NCBI RefSeq assembly: GCF_022605725.1
Contig: NC_065562.1
Span: 372,001-436,000 of the forward strand
Direction of reading: 5' to 3'
Length of the DNA stretch: 64,000 nucleotides
Source of the DNA: Anthonomus grandis grandis
Lineage: Eukaryota > Arthropoda > Insecta > Coleoptera > Curculionidae
Shown: piece after piece, positions 36,946-47,092 of the stretch
Numbering within the stretch: position 1 is the stretch's first letter
Layout: each line of letters starts with the position of its first letter
Notes under the pieces: model-generated
What the model saw: the letters and a program-made list of their open reading frames with translations, nothing else
What the model was told of the DNA's origin: nothing
Database searches by the model: none
Position numbers and translations under genes: made by a program

Positions 36946-37532
36946 ATTGTTAAATAGATCACTTCTCCTAAACGAATGGCACTATATCCCGGTCCTCCAG
37001 TATGTAGATACGCAAACTGGAGAGGATTTATATCAGCAAATACCAATCTATGTGCCAAAGTAGTTTGTTCTAACTCACACCTCTGTTCTTTCATTGTTTT
37101 GTAAAGATTTTCCATGTTCATCTTAGTATTTCTCTCGATAAATACAAATTTAGAGTTCACATACGTGAATAAATCGAAGTTTGTGCTCTTATGGTTGTTT
37201 TTCTTGAAATAAAAGTCATACCCTGTTTTCATTATTACCACAAGCCTGGGGTGCTCAGTTCGATAAGATACTAAATTGCAGACTTGATACGGAGCCGCTA
37301 ACTGTAATGAAAAGCTCATGTCAGAGTCCATCACAGTTACAACTTTGTTCAAGGCCCCTGTTTTTATATTGGTCTCTTCTGTCAGATTGGCAATACCCTC
37401 AAAGAGAACTACATGAGATAGTGCACCACAGAGATCAGATCCTACAGAGTTCCAAAAATATTCACCTCCTTCCGAGTCCTCGCATTCTCCTTTAGAACCT
37501 TTACAGGTCAGTTGGTTTGTACTGCTAAAAAA
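36946..37532 (-). pseudogene. Endogenous chuvirus-like glycoprotein fragment
   Basis: The minus frame is open from 37532 (after TAA at 37533-37535) into the Gypsy copy, giving about 195 viral-like residues. The features fit the C-terminal ectodomain of the gB-like (class III fusion) glycoprotein of jingchuviruses/chuviruses. They are a long hydrophilic stretch with paired Cys, a helical stretch around 'MENLYKTMKEQRCELEQ', then 'FAYLHTGGPGYSAI' followed by 'GEVIYLT'. Such glycoprotein genes are known as old insertions in arthropod genomes, often beside LTR elements. This is only about a third of a normal glycoprotein: there is no signal peptide or membrane anchor, and the end is fused to Gypsy sequence. 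The assignment rests on motif memory, not a search. Confidence 0.6.
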
Positions 37533-37535
37533 TTA

Positions 37536-39039
37536 TATCTATATATATATATATTAAAATTGCTGAAATAAATTTAAATTTTTGTTTTATTAAAAGTGTC
37601 TTACCCCAAGATAAGTGAGGATGACCAATGACAACTTTTGACCAGAAAACTTTTTAAAATTTGGGCGCCATCTTGTTAATGGCAAGTTATGTAACAGTAT
37701 TTTATTTTAAATATCGACATTTCAGTGCATAACATACAGGTGGTGTAATGCAACATTTCATTTTTTTTTTGTTAAATATTCACATATTTTATAATTCATT
37801 TTTCTAAATTTATGACTGACATATTTTTTTTTCTCCATTCTTTATCTCCGGCTGATGGCATGAATTGTCTTAACTTTCAGGGGGGTGATTTAGTAGATAG
37901 TGATGGTGATATTGTGATTATTGTGACTTGGGTATATGAGCATGGACAGTATAGAGATAAAATATGTAGGGACTATAACATTGAATAGCATTCCTTACTA
38001 TATATAGCTTTCCTGTTATTGACAATAATTAGTTTTTTTTTTTTTTGGTATCTTACAAGAAATAATTCTGAGAATTTTTCTATAAACCTTGATAATTTAA
38101 TTTTAGGCAGGAATATGACTTATTAGTGGTTTTCATATACAAGTACATACTTATTAATAAGGGTTGTTTTAAATAATTTTTTTAAATAGGATTTTGTTTT
38201 ACTGATAGGAAGGTCAGGGTCAACTTTTATTGTTTAATCAATTTAATAAATCTTCATTGAATTTTGTTGGTATACAGGGTGGACTTTAATCCCTGAATTT
38301 TTTTTTTTTAATAATTTAATTTTATTATAGAATTATACAGGGTGGTGTACACAAGTAGTATAAAAGATACTTGAAGTAAATTTTTTTTTTTCTTATTTTG
38401 GTACTACAGGGTGAAACAATTAGTGGTTCCAAGTAACTTGTCTTATATTATAGGGAGTTTTTTTTTTCTTTTCCTTTTGCTTTCCATATACTTTTTTTTT
38501 AATTTTATATACTAGATGCTTAAAGAAAAAAAAGAAGGAAGAAGGAAGGAAGAAAAAAAAAAAAAATCCGCTCTACAAAGTGGGCGTTTGGCGGAAGTTG
38601 GATGACTCAGTGGCGCGAAACATTGGAGTTGTCCAACTCAGTCAATGGGTAGACTAACTTTGTACAGTTAGCTGGTGGTGGTAAAATTCCACTTAGTGCT
38701 CTTTTACCAGTATGGGGTGTCTTCCATTAGAACAAACCCATACTAAGGCTCAACAAAAATATTTTTAAAAAATTTATGGAAATTAAGGAAGGAAGGGGAG
38801 ATTGGATTTTCATTTTTTTTTATATAGTACTTTTCTTTTGAAAGTTTTTTTTTTTTAATTTAATTTCCTTTTGGTAGATTTAATATATTATAGGGTGTTT
38901 GAAAGTTTGAAGATTACTTATCTACTTACATTTCATTTTCTAATTAGGATTATAACTTGTTAAGATTTTCTTTTAATGTAACGTTTCAGCTAGACAGGGC
39001 TAATTAAATAAATTACTTATAGTAAATCTTTGAGGCGAA
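37536..39039. other. Spacer with TACAGGGTG motifs and structured patch
   Basis: No gene recognised. There is a (TA)n tract near 37540. A run of phrases built on 'tatacagggtgg' appears at about 38273, 38333 and 38402, about 60-70 bp apart, with weaker ones near 38450 and 38888. A purine tract lies at 38520-38570. A structured patch at 38595-38680 has arms AGTTGGA/TCCAACT and CTAACT/AGTTAG. No 5' LTR matching the 3' LTR candidate was found here. Confidence 0.5.
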
Positions 39040-39632
39040 TTGAATTTTTTTGGGCGAAATTCTTTTGCTGGGCTAGGGGAAAATCGGCACTGCTGGGTCA
39101 TGCTTACTGTAATACTGTGAAAATATAAATTGTTTTCGAATTGTTTTTCTGAATTTGGAGATTTTTTAAGAGTGATTTAGGTATAAAGATATTTAGAGCT
39201 TATAGAAATAAAATTTAGATAGGTATTTTATATTAGATATTGTTATTATAGATATATTATTAGGTATAATTATTCTAGGTTGGGGGGGAATCTTACTGAG
39301 GTGTTTTACTAACAGTGATTAGTGTTGCAACTCAGTAAAGCGTTTATACTGTCATTGGGATTTTAACGTAGGTTAGGGGCAGTACAAACCCGGGACTTCA
39401 GATTTTTTTTTTTATTTTTTTTGGAACGGGGTGGGTTGCACTGTGTGCACCGTACCTTGTTAGCGGCTTAGTTGCTCAAGTTACATCACAATACACAATA
39501 CATACAGGGGACTATAATTAAAAAAAAAGAAGGAAGGGGAAGGAAAAGAAAAAAATGTATTATTTTTTTTTATTTTATTTTATTTTATTTTTTTTTTTGT
39601 TTGTGTTATTGGCGGAGATATTTTTGGGGAAA
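39040..39632 (+). other. Gypsy 5' leader candidate
   Basis: Sequence before gag of the right copy, absent from the left copy. It has G-rich stretches (39280-39290), T- and A-rich tracts and a 26-codon U-rich in-frame extension upstream of the chosen gag Met. I could not identify a primer-binding site or the 5' LTR. Confidence 0.35.
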
Positions 39633-40463
39633 ATGGATATAAATAAATTGGAGCTGGACGAGCTTGAGTATGAGCTATCATCTCGAGGTGCTATCACGGC
39701 TGGTACTCTTATTGAAAAGCGTCAACGTTTAAGGTTATATTTGAAATTAGAGAAACTTAATAGCTTGCCGATGTTTGAGGTAATAGAATTGGACCCTGAT
39801 AACGAAGTTGATATTTGTACAGGAAAGTGTAATTTATTGGAAAGTGCTATCTCAGGTCTTAGTGAATTAAATATTAATAAAGAGTATAGTAGGTTGCGGT
39901 CTAAGGCCTTACATATCCAGGGTCGTTTCAAGAAGTTATTAGAATTTCATCCTGATTTTTCTGAAGAAGTAATGAGTTTGTCTACTCAGCTAAATTCTAT
40001 TATTGATAGGTTAGAAATGGCTAAGAGAACCTTGACAATGAGTGTAGAGGAAATTTTGCAGGTGCCGGTTACTATTGAGGCTTCCCCTGGAGAGGACTCC
40101 CTTCTGGATCATCCTCTTCCTGTTTCTCAAGCTCAGACAGAAGTCTCACAGCATCTTTCACCCAATGTGATTCCTTCGACGGTATCTGTAAATCCAGGTC
40201 CCTCTTGTTCGTTTCGGCCTGCTTCAATTCCGTTTACTCGAACAGCACCAACTTTTTGTGACCACACTTCGACACATTTAGTTCAGTCACTTCACACCAT
40301 TCCTTCTACGAACGTTATTTCACAGGATCCAGTTAACCCAATAACGTGTTCTTATTATTCCCCATCGAGGAACTATTCCTTTCCTCCACAACCTAATTCC
40401 ACCTTGAAGCGGAATGTACCCGTGTTTACTTCTGCTAATGCTAATGATGTCACGATCCGTTAG
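39633..40463 (+). CDS. Gag N-terminal part with SAP-like motif (right copy)
   Basis: I chose the Met at 39633; the open frame reaches back to 39555, but those 26 codons read a U-rich tract and look untranslated. The protein starts with a SAP-like helix-turn-helix (residues about 5-42: 'LDELEYELSSRG', then 'GTLIEKRQRLR'), a fold usually linked to nucleic-acid binding. A helical region to about residue 150 follows, then a Ser/Thr/Pro-rich linker. The frame ends at TAG 40461-40463. The capsid part continues in the -1 frame from 40448. No slippery heptamer is visible in that overlap, so a one-base lesion is more likely than programmed shifting. The left copy shares it, so the change predates the duplication. 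Confidence 0.65.
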   Translation: MDINKLELDELEYELSSRGAITAGTLIEKRQRLRLYLKLEKLNSLPMFEVIELDPDNEVDICTGKCNLLESAISGLSELNINKEYSRLRSKALHIQGRFKKLLEFHPDFSEEVMSLSTQLNSIIDRLEMAKRTLTMSVEEILQVPVTIEASPGEDSLLDHPLPVSQAQTEVSQHLSPNVIPSTVSVNPGPSCSFRPASIPFTRTAPTFCDHTSTHLVQSLHTIPSTNVISQDPVNPITCSYYSPSRNYSFPPQPNSTLKRNVPVFTSANANDVTIR

Positions 40464-41257
40464 GTTCCGATGATCTGGCTAAGAGCTTTTCAACAATTTC
40501 AAAATGGCAGTTACATTTTGATGGTTCTGGTAGTGTTACCAATTTTATTGAGCGTGTAGAGGAGTTGGGTTTTGCTTGTGGAATATCTTGGAATCAGCTG
40601 CTGCATTGTGCAGTAATTTTATTTTCGGACACAGCCTTGTCTTGGTATAGATCTATACGCAGTGATATCAGGTCATGGGAAGAATTGAAATGTAAACTTA
40701 GGTCTGCCTATTTATCGTCAGAATATGAGGAGGATATTTGGTGTGATATAAGGAATAGGACACAAGGTCCAGTGGAGAAGTCGGTAATCTTTATTGCACA
40801 AATGCGAAACTTGTTTCGAAAGTTACGTGAACCTCCATCCGAGGAAATGCAACTTCGCATTATACGCCGAAATTTGCTCCCCTCATTGCAAAATCAACTT
40901 GCACTTCACAATTTCACCAACCTCACAGAGCTGGAACTTGCAGCACAAGAGATTGAGAACATCCAATTGCGAACTCAACGCATGCAACCTCCTCCAGTAA
41001 ACCCTAATAATGTCGCCGAGCCTGAGTTGATGTATCAGCGACCAAGAAACCCTCGTGTACATACAATGAATTCTTCACCGCACCTTCAGAATTCTCGTGG
41101 TCCGGTGGTTTGTTGGAATTGTCGTAGTACTGGCCATTTGAGTAGTACTTGTCCACAACCCTTTCGTCGACACTGTTTCCGTTGCGGTCGGGAAAATGTG
41201 ACTACCCGTTCATGTCCAAATTGTAGTAGGTCGGGAAACCCAAGGGCGAACTGTTAG
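40448..41257 (+). CDS. Gag capsid and zinc-knuckle part (right copy)
   Basis: Open from 40448 to TAG 41255-41257. A capsid-like region ('WYRSIRSDIRSWEELKCKL', 'FRKLREPPSEEM') is followed by a CCHC knuckle (C-x2-C-x4-H-x4-C, CWNC..GH..C) and a second Cys cluster without the His. Packaging of element RNA is the expected role. There is no convincing start codon of its own, so it must be read from the N-terminal gag frame. It overlaps the pol frame by 28 nt and holds the slippery heptamer there. Confidence 0.75.
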   Translation, partial: CHDPLGSDDLAKSFSTISKWQLHFDGSGSVTNFIERVEELGFACGISWNQLLHCAVILFSDTALSWYRSIRSDIRSWEELKCKLRSAYLSSEYEEDIWCDIRNRTQGPVEKSVIFIAQMRNLFRKLREPPSEEMQLRIIRRNLLPSLQNQLALHNFTNLTELELAAQEIENIQLRTQRMQPPPVNPNNVAEPELMYQRPRNPRVHTMNSSPHLQNSRGPVVCWNCRSTGHLSSTCPQPFRRHCFRCGRENVTTRSCPNCSRSGNPRANC

Positions 41258-41296
41258 TTAGTCGAGAGATCAGTTCAATTCCTAAGGTCTCGACTA
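41233..41296 (+). promoter_or_regulatory. Gag-pol -1 ribosomal frameshift signal
   Basis: G_GGA_AAC at 41233-41239 sits in the gag phase, 15 nt before the gag stop. Slipping back one base enters the pol frame, which is open from 41230. A perfect 9-bp stem TAGTCGAGA (41259-41267) with TCTCGACTA (41288-41296) follows, with a 20-nt loop. The spacer from heptamer to stem is 19 nt, longer than the usual 5-9, so a different local fold or a pseudoknot may be involved. Confidence 0.7.
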
Positions 41297-43296
41297 GTAA
41301 CCCCAGCTACCCTATTCTAGATTACGCCTTCGCACAGTGCAAGGGTGATGATCGTCCTCATCTCGAAGTCTCGATATTTGGTATGAAATTTATTGGCTTA
41401 TTGGATTCTGGAGCAAATGTTACTGCTATTGGTTTAAGCATATGGAATATATTACAACGTTCAGACATACAATTGTTATCATCACCTTTTTCTCAGTGCA
41501 ATTTTGGAAATCATAGTTCTAGTAAAGTGATTGGCGCAATTAACTTACCTATTGTTTTGTATGATAAGGTAGCGGTTTGCAGTGTTTTGGTAGTGGAGAA
41601 ATTGAGTTGTCCATTGATATTGGGTACCGATTTTTGGAAAACTGTTGGTGTCGTTCCTGATTTGCAAAATGGTTGTTGGTATTTTGGTGTGCCGTCTCAG
41701 GACATCTGTATCACTAAAGCCATTATTCCTCAGGAAACTTTAACCCCCGAACAGCGATCCGCCTTGGATAAATTGACTTCAAAATACTTTTCTTTAATGG
41801 GTGGTAAGCTTGGTCGAACAGATTTAGTGAAGCATCAGATTAATACTGGTAATGCCCAACCCATTCGTTTGCGCCCTTATAGATACTCACCCGCCACTCT
41901 AAAGATTATCGATGAGGAGGTTGATAACATGCTGCAACTCGATATTATCGAGCCATCACAATCTGCCTGGTCTTTCCCCGCCTTAGTAGTACCGAAAGGT
42001 AATGGTAAATGGAGATTTTGCGTGGACTATCGAAAACTAAATTCTGTTACGGCTAAGGATGCTTATCCGATCCCTTTTATTGATAGTATTTTGGACAAAT
42101 TAAGAAATGCAAAGTATCTTACTTCGTTAGATGTTAACTCTGCATATTGGCAAGTCGAGGTTGATGAACATTCACGTGATAAAACTAGTTTTTCTGTCCC
42201 TGGTCGGGGACTTTATCGATTTAAGAGAATGCCATTTGGGTTGACGAATGCCCCTGCAACTTGGCAGCGATTGGTAGATACCTTATTGGGAGCTGATTTG
42301 GAGCCACATGTCTTTGTTTATTTAGATGACGTAATCTGTATTTCTGAGACTTTTCAGCAACATTTAGAGGTTTTGGAAGAGATTTTCCAGAGATTTCATA
42401 GAGCCGGTATAACACTCTCTCAGGATAAGTGTAAATTCTGTCGATCCGAACTTAAGTATTTAGGATATGTTGTCGATAAAGATGGACTTCATGTCGACCC
42501 GGATAAGGTGACAGCCGTATTGAACATTCCGACTCCAAAGAACACCACCGAAGTCCGACGTGTCATCGGTATGGCGTCCTGGTACAGGCGTTTTATTCCT
42601 CAGTTCTCAACCGTTATTTCTCCCCTTACCGCTCTTCTTTGTAAACACAAAAAGTGGAACTGGACCCCAGAATGTCAAAATTTGTTTCAGAACATCAAAA
42701 ATTCGTTAGTTTCCGCTCCTGTACTTACTTGTCCTGATTTCTCGAAACCCTTTTTGGTTCAGACTGATGCCTCAGCGTATGGGATCGGTGCTGTATTATC
42801 TCAAGAGTTTGATGATGGTGAACATGTTATCTGTTACATATCTCGATCTTTGTCTAAAGCAGAGAGGAATTTTTCCACCACAGAGAGAGAACTGTTGGCC
42901 ATTATTTATGCTTGCGAGAAATTACGACCCTACTTAGAGGGATACTCCTTTAAAGTGATAACAGATCATCATAGTCTGAAATGGATTCATAGTCTGAAGG
43001 AACCAACAGGACGGCTTGCCAGATGGGTTTTGCGGTTGCAACAATTCGATTTTGAGGTTATTCATAGAAAGGGCCAAGATCATGTTGTGCCGGATGTTCT
43101 CAGTAGAGCTGTGCCAGAGATTGCTAAATTGAGTGTATACCAGGAACCAGAAGTTGCAGATAAGTGGTATCGAAGAGTTTTCAATCAGGTCGTAGAGAAT
43201 CCTATTAATTATCCCCAATGGCGAATTGAAGGAAATTTACTTTACAAGTATGTGAAATGTTCTTACCCGTCTCTTCGAGATGATGAAGATTTCTGA
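41239..43296 (+). CDS. Gypsy pol: protease, reverse transcriptase, RNase H
   Basis: Expressed by -1 shift from gag; the first Met in frame is 41383. Aspartic protease active site LLDSGA is at residues 6-11 from that Met. RT has the FCVDYRKLN, 'SLDVNSAYWQ' and 'MPFGLTNAP' blocks and the catalytic YLDD near residue 313. RNase H begins with QTDASAYG near residue 457 and ends with 'VIHRKGQDHVVPDVLSR'. This copies the element RNA into DNA inside the particle. The frame is intact over 637 codons from the Met, unlike the left copy, but stops at TGA 43294-43296 before integrase. The left copy has the same TGA, so the lesion or recoding site is older than the duplication. Confidence 0.85.
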   Translation, partial: PKGELLVSREISSIPKVSTSNPSYPILDYAFAQCKGDDRPHLEVSIFGMKFIGLLDSGANVTAIGLSIWNILQRSDIQLLSSPFSQCNFGNHSSSKVIGAINLPIVLYDKVAVCSVLVVEKLSCPLILGTDFWKTVGVVPDLQNGCWYFGVPSQDICITKAIIPQETLTPEQRSALDKLTSKYFSLMGGKLGRTDLVKHQINTGNAQPIRLRPYRYSPATLKIIDEEVDNMLQLDIIEPSQSAWSFPALVVPKGNGKWRFCVDYRKLNSVTAKDAYPIPFIDSILDKLRNAKYLTSLDVNSAYWQVEVDEHSRDKTSFSVPGRGLYRFKRMPFGLTNAPATWQRLVDTLLGADLEPHVFVYLDDVICISETFQQHLEVLEEIFQRFHRAGITLSQDKCKFCRSELKYLGYVVDKDGLHVDPDKVTAVLNIPTPKNTTEVRRVIGMASWYRRFIPQFSTVISPLTALLCKHKKWNWTPECQNLFQNIKNSLVSAPVLTCPDFSKPFLVQTDASAYGIGAVLSQEFDDGEHVICYISRSLSKAERNFSTTERELLAIIYACEKLRPYLEGYSFKVITDHHSLKWIHSLKEPTGRLARWVLRLQQFDFEVIHRKGQDHVVPDVLSRAVPEIAKLSVYQEPEVADKWYRRVFNQVVENPINYPQWRIEGNLLYKYVKCSYPSLRDDEDF

Positions 43297-44403
43297 AAGG
43301 AAGTAGTACCCAAGAATCGAAGACGTATGATTTTGGAAAAAAATCATGATCATCCTTTGGCTGGTCATGGTGGTGTCATGAAGACATACGAACGATTAAA
43401 GCGTCGTTATTATTGGCCAAAAATGAGAGCTGATGTCCTCCGATATGTTAGGCATTGCGCCAAATGTATTTCGCAAAAGCCCCTCCGGGAGCGACACGGA
43501 TTAATCGGACAACAAACTCAAGTTTTGAAGCCATGGAACACGATTAGCGTCGATCTTTTTGAGCCCTTGCCTCGTTCTACTCAGGGTTACAAATACGTAT
43601 TGGTCGTCTTGGATACCTTCACTAAATTTCCTTTGTTCTTCCCTCTTTGCTCAGCTAAGGCCCCTATGATTTGTCGTCTTATAGAGGAACAAGTTTTTCT
43701 CATTTTTGGTGTTCCCCAATTTCTTATTTGCGATAATGGTGCTCAATTTCGAGGTGAACTTTTTTCCAAACTGTGTGAGCAGTATAAGGTCAATATCCGA
43801 TATACTCCGGCTTATCATCCCCAGGCCAACCCCGTGGAGCGTGTGAATCAAGTCCTTAAAACCATGTTAAGTTGTTATATTGAGGATAATCATAAGAATT
43901 GGGATCGACTTCTACCTAAGGTTGGTTCTGCCATAAGATCTTCGGTGCATGAAGCCACCGGGCTCACTCCCTATTTTATGAATTTTTCCAGAGAATATAT
44001 GCCCTCGGGCGACCAACACAATAATAGGGATGTTCCCAGTATCACGGTTGGCGACTTTATGGCACGTTCACGTGAATTAAGTAAAGTATATAGGGACGTT
44101 GAGGAAAGACTGAAAGCGGCGCATCAAAGATCAAAGAATCGTTATAATCTTCGACGAAGACCAATTAGTTTTGAGATCGGTGAGCGAGTTTATCGCAAAA
44201 ATTACGATCTTTCTGATGCTAGTAAAAACTTTACCGCCAAACTCGCACCAAAATTTTTGGGCCCCTTTACAATAAAGAAGAAGTTATCTCCGGTAGTCTA
44301 TGAACTGATTGACGAAAAGCGCAAGTTTAAGGGTGGTTGGCATGTTAAAGATTTGAAAAAGATCCCAAAAGAAGAGCTACTCGTTGATTCCGATTCCGAT
44401 TAG
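43297..44403 (+). CDS. Gypsy integrase (right copy)
   Basis: Open directly after the TGA, in the same frame as RNase H, with the first Met at 43327. Contains the HHCC zinc domain (H near residues 9 and 14, C near 43 and 46), the D-D-35-E core (D about 76, D about 136, E about 172) and a GPF module near residue 313. It ends in an acidic tail, 'DSDSD'. It would insert the cDNA into the genome. The upstream in-frame TGA means it needs read-through, or else the element is dead. Confidence 0.8.
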   Translation, partial: KEVVPKNRRRMILEKNHDHPLAGHGGVMKTYERLKRRYYWPKMRADVLRYVRHCAKCISQKPLRERHGLIGQQTQVLKPWNTISVDLFEPLPRSTQGYKYVLVVLDTFTKFPLFFPLCSAKAPMICRLIEEQVFLIFGVPQFLICDNGAQFRGELFSKLCEQYKVNIRYTPAYHPQANPVERVNQVLKTMLSCYIEDNHKNWDRLLPKVGSAIRSSVHEATGLTPYFMNFSREYMPSGDQHNNRDVPSITVGDFMARSRELSKVYRDVEERLKAAHQRSKNRYNLRRRPISFEIGERVYRKNYDLSDASKNFTAKLAPKFLGPFTIKKKLSPVVYELIDEKRKFKGGWHVKDLKKIPKEELLVDSDSD

Positions 44404-44896
44404 ACTTTATCGATTTTGCTTACTGGTCGGGACGTATGTTTTTTTTTTGTGTTTTACTTATTAGTTCTTTTGATTTTTCAATTCTAATATAATTTCTTTT
44501 TCTCCAGTTTCTTTCCTCAAAGCTGTGCGGACTGGGTATTTTGATGTTTTTGCGGTTATTGGATAGTAGCTACCTTGTTTGTTTTTCTCTTGCTAGTGAA
44601 GTTTCTTGTGGTGAAGGCCTACCACTTGAAGCATTTTAGATTTCCGATTAGGAATTCTATCAGAAATTACTAGAAATTTTGTGTTATTTGGTATTTCGTT
44701 GGTTATTATAGTATTATTATTTCATGAGTCAATCAATTTGAAGTTTTAATTTTTCTGACTTATTTTAATGCTTGAATAGCATTTTCAAATAGTTAGATTG
44801 TTCGCACATTCTTTACTTCCCTTCCCAGTTGGATGCTTACTTCTCTTCGCATGAGAATTACTTTTCTGGTAATTCTCTTGGGGGAAGAGGGGGAGT
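44404..44896 (+). other. Gypsy 3' UTR and polypurine tract (right copy)
   Basis: No env frame. The purine tract GGGGGAAGAGGGGGAG is at 44880-44895. Matches 31941-32433. Confidence 0.6.
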
Positions 44897-45523
44897 TGTT
44901 GCAGGATTAATTACGCTTTAGACGGGATCTGGAGAATCCTAACTTTTATTCATTTGGTTAAAATATTTAAAAATGACTTTATTCTAAATTTTTCTTTCAA
45001 AACTGAGACACCCACCATAATTACAATTGCCTTCGACTCTTAATGGAATTCGCCAATATTTTTCATTAAACCACTATCAATATTATCACCATTTTAATTC
45101 TTTGTTATTGTTTACAATATGCTGTGCATGGAGAAGATTTCACGGCAATTGAATTGGTCAACCGGTTTACTAAAGCGGACGCCAGTGGCGCCGCGTGTCG
45201 AATTATTACGATTTGGCCCGTAATTGTACTTTCCACTAGGCACTCTATGGTTTGCTTATTAGTGACCTATGTATGGGTTTTGGTTGGGCCCATAGCGGCT
45301 AAACCCATAAAGTAACGAGTGAAGTTCCTCAATCTCCGGTCTTGCGCGCAGACGTCTTTTGGACTACTACTTAAGCAGTTCCGCGACGCATCTGGGGGTC
45401 TTTCCAGCTCCTGCGTCCGTCAAGAGTGAACCGTGCTGCCCGCTGTGACGGAGAGAGGTTTGAAATAAATCTATTATCATCTCTCTCCGCCAGCACCTTT
45501 TTTCTTAAAATAACATCTAAAAC
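44897..45523 (+). repeat. 3' LTR candidate (right copy)
   Basis: Starts TGTTGCAGG after the purine tract. It has the same poly(A)-signal hairpin as the left copy (arms 45449-45457 and 45481-45489, AATAAA at 45464-45469). The 3' edge is uncertain. Confidence 0.4.
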
Positions 45524-45607
45524 TAAAATGCATTAGTGTTTCTTCAGTTTCAACGAAATATTTTTGAAGCAGGATGGGTTTTAGTAGTTTGATGCCTCTC
45601 GAAACTT

Positions 45608-45676
45608 CGTAAGTAGTTTTCACCGTTGGTGACATTATATTTGGTGTTCCGTGTTTCCATTGAGAAATCTCTCTTA
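45608..45676 (+). other. 69-nt GT-AG intron-like segment (right copy)
   Basis: Same segment as 33146-33214 with one or two base differences. It begins GTAAGT and ends CTTAG. Precisely missing from the inverted copy. Confidence 0.55.
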
Positions 45677-46110
45677 GGGCTCCTTAAATATGACAGTGTA
45701 AGCCGCCAGCCGTGACCCAGCAGTGATGAGGATTTCGCCCTGAAGCCTGAAAAATAATTTCGCCGCCCTTAGCCCCGTCAACACACATCATGCCGTAAGC
45801 CCTATGTGGTGAAAAATTGCCCATCGCGGGCTCTCGCCCCCGAAAGAAGAACACCATGGAACTTGACCCGTAAGCACATTCTTTTAATCTTAACCATATT
45901 CTTCTTTTGATTTTTTTTGTTTGATTTAACATGAATTTATTATCACTTTCTCATTTTAATATTTAAAACTTAAGTAACTATATTTATGGTATAATTATCT
46001 AAATTAAAACAATTCAATGTTACGCCTTATTATGTAATGCTTCCGAAGTGATCACTGACGAATTCAGGTATCTACCTTTGGGTTATAAACTGGTATATAT
46101 ATATATATAT

Positions 46111-46935
46111 ATCTTTTATTTATTTTTGTTTACCTTTTTAAGACCATCTTGTATATTTACTTATATTTACTTACCATGTGATTTAACTCCTTGTTTCTGA
46201 TAAATTAAGCTATTGAGTATGAAGACTTTAATAAACACCCTATTTAAATTAAATTAAGGTGTTTTACTACTGAGTGAGTGAGTGTGACTGAGGCAACTGA
46301 CCATACAGAGAACCCACGAAGCCGGCCTGATAGGTTCTTTTTTTTTTTTGTTCCATCTTTTAAATTTAACAGGGTTTCTGGAACCTATCAGATCTAGGGA
46401 GTTGTTCTTGTTGTTTAGAACTCTTAAACCAAGACTGTCGAACAAACTCAACTCCCTAGAAATAGCCCCTGTAAACCGGATAGTCTTGCCGGGATAATAT
46501 TTATAACATAACAAGATTAAATTAATTTATATCTTTTATTTATTTTTGTTTACCTTTTTAAGACCATCTTGTATATTTACTTATATTTACTTACCATGTA
46601 GATTTAACTCCTTGTTTCTGATAAATTAAGCTATTGAGTATGAAGACTTTAATAAACACCCTATTTAAATTAAATTAAGGTGTTTTACTACTGAGTGAGT
46701 GAGTGTGACTGAGGCAACTGACCATACAGAGAACCCACGAAGCCGGCCTGATAGGTTCTTTTTTTTTTTTGTTCCATCTTTTAAATTTAACAGGGTTTCT
46801 GGAACCTATCAGATCTAGGGAGATGTTCTTGTTGTTTAGAACTCTTAAACCAAGACTGTCGAACAAACTCAACTCCCTAGAAATAGCCCCTGTAAACCGG
46901 ATAGTCTTGCCGGGATAATATTTATAACATAACAA
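46111..46935 (+). repeat. Tandem duplication of a 421-bp tail unit
   Basis: Two head-to-tail units, starting near 46111 and 46531, follow a (TA)n tract. The copies differ at a few sites (GAGTTG versus GAGATG near 46401 and 46822; ATGTGATT versus ATGTAGATT). Each has two strong internal hairpins. The repeat ends at 'aacataacaa' near 46935. Confidence 0.7.
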
Positions 46936-47092
46936 CAACGTGTCCATAAGTTAAAAAGCAAAGCATTTTATAAGTGTTTAAAATTAGAGAAGATGTTCAG
47001 CTTTTTTCTTTTGATTGCCAAAAAAATTTGGCTTTGCCTAAATTGATCAAAGTGCATACTTTTCTCAACAAATAAACTTTTATAATTTTACT

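Noticed and set aside
38600..38640. Second hammerhead ('ggatgactcag...gcgaaac')
   Set aside because: The CUGANGA box is absent and the stems do not close correctly.
37530..39550. 5' LTR of the right Gypsy copy
   Set aside because: No stretch here matches the sequence starting TGTTGCAGG at 44897. A short likeness around 'cactgctgggtca' (39090) to the antisense of 33250 is too small.
27749..40208. Gypsy copy offset (about 12.46 kb) nearly equals the array period (about 12.43 kb)
   Set aside because: The Gypsy region shares no sequence with the array units, so the similar spacing is most simply coincidence.
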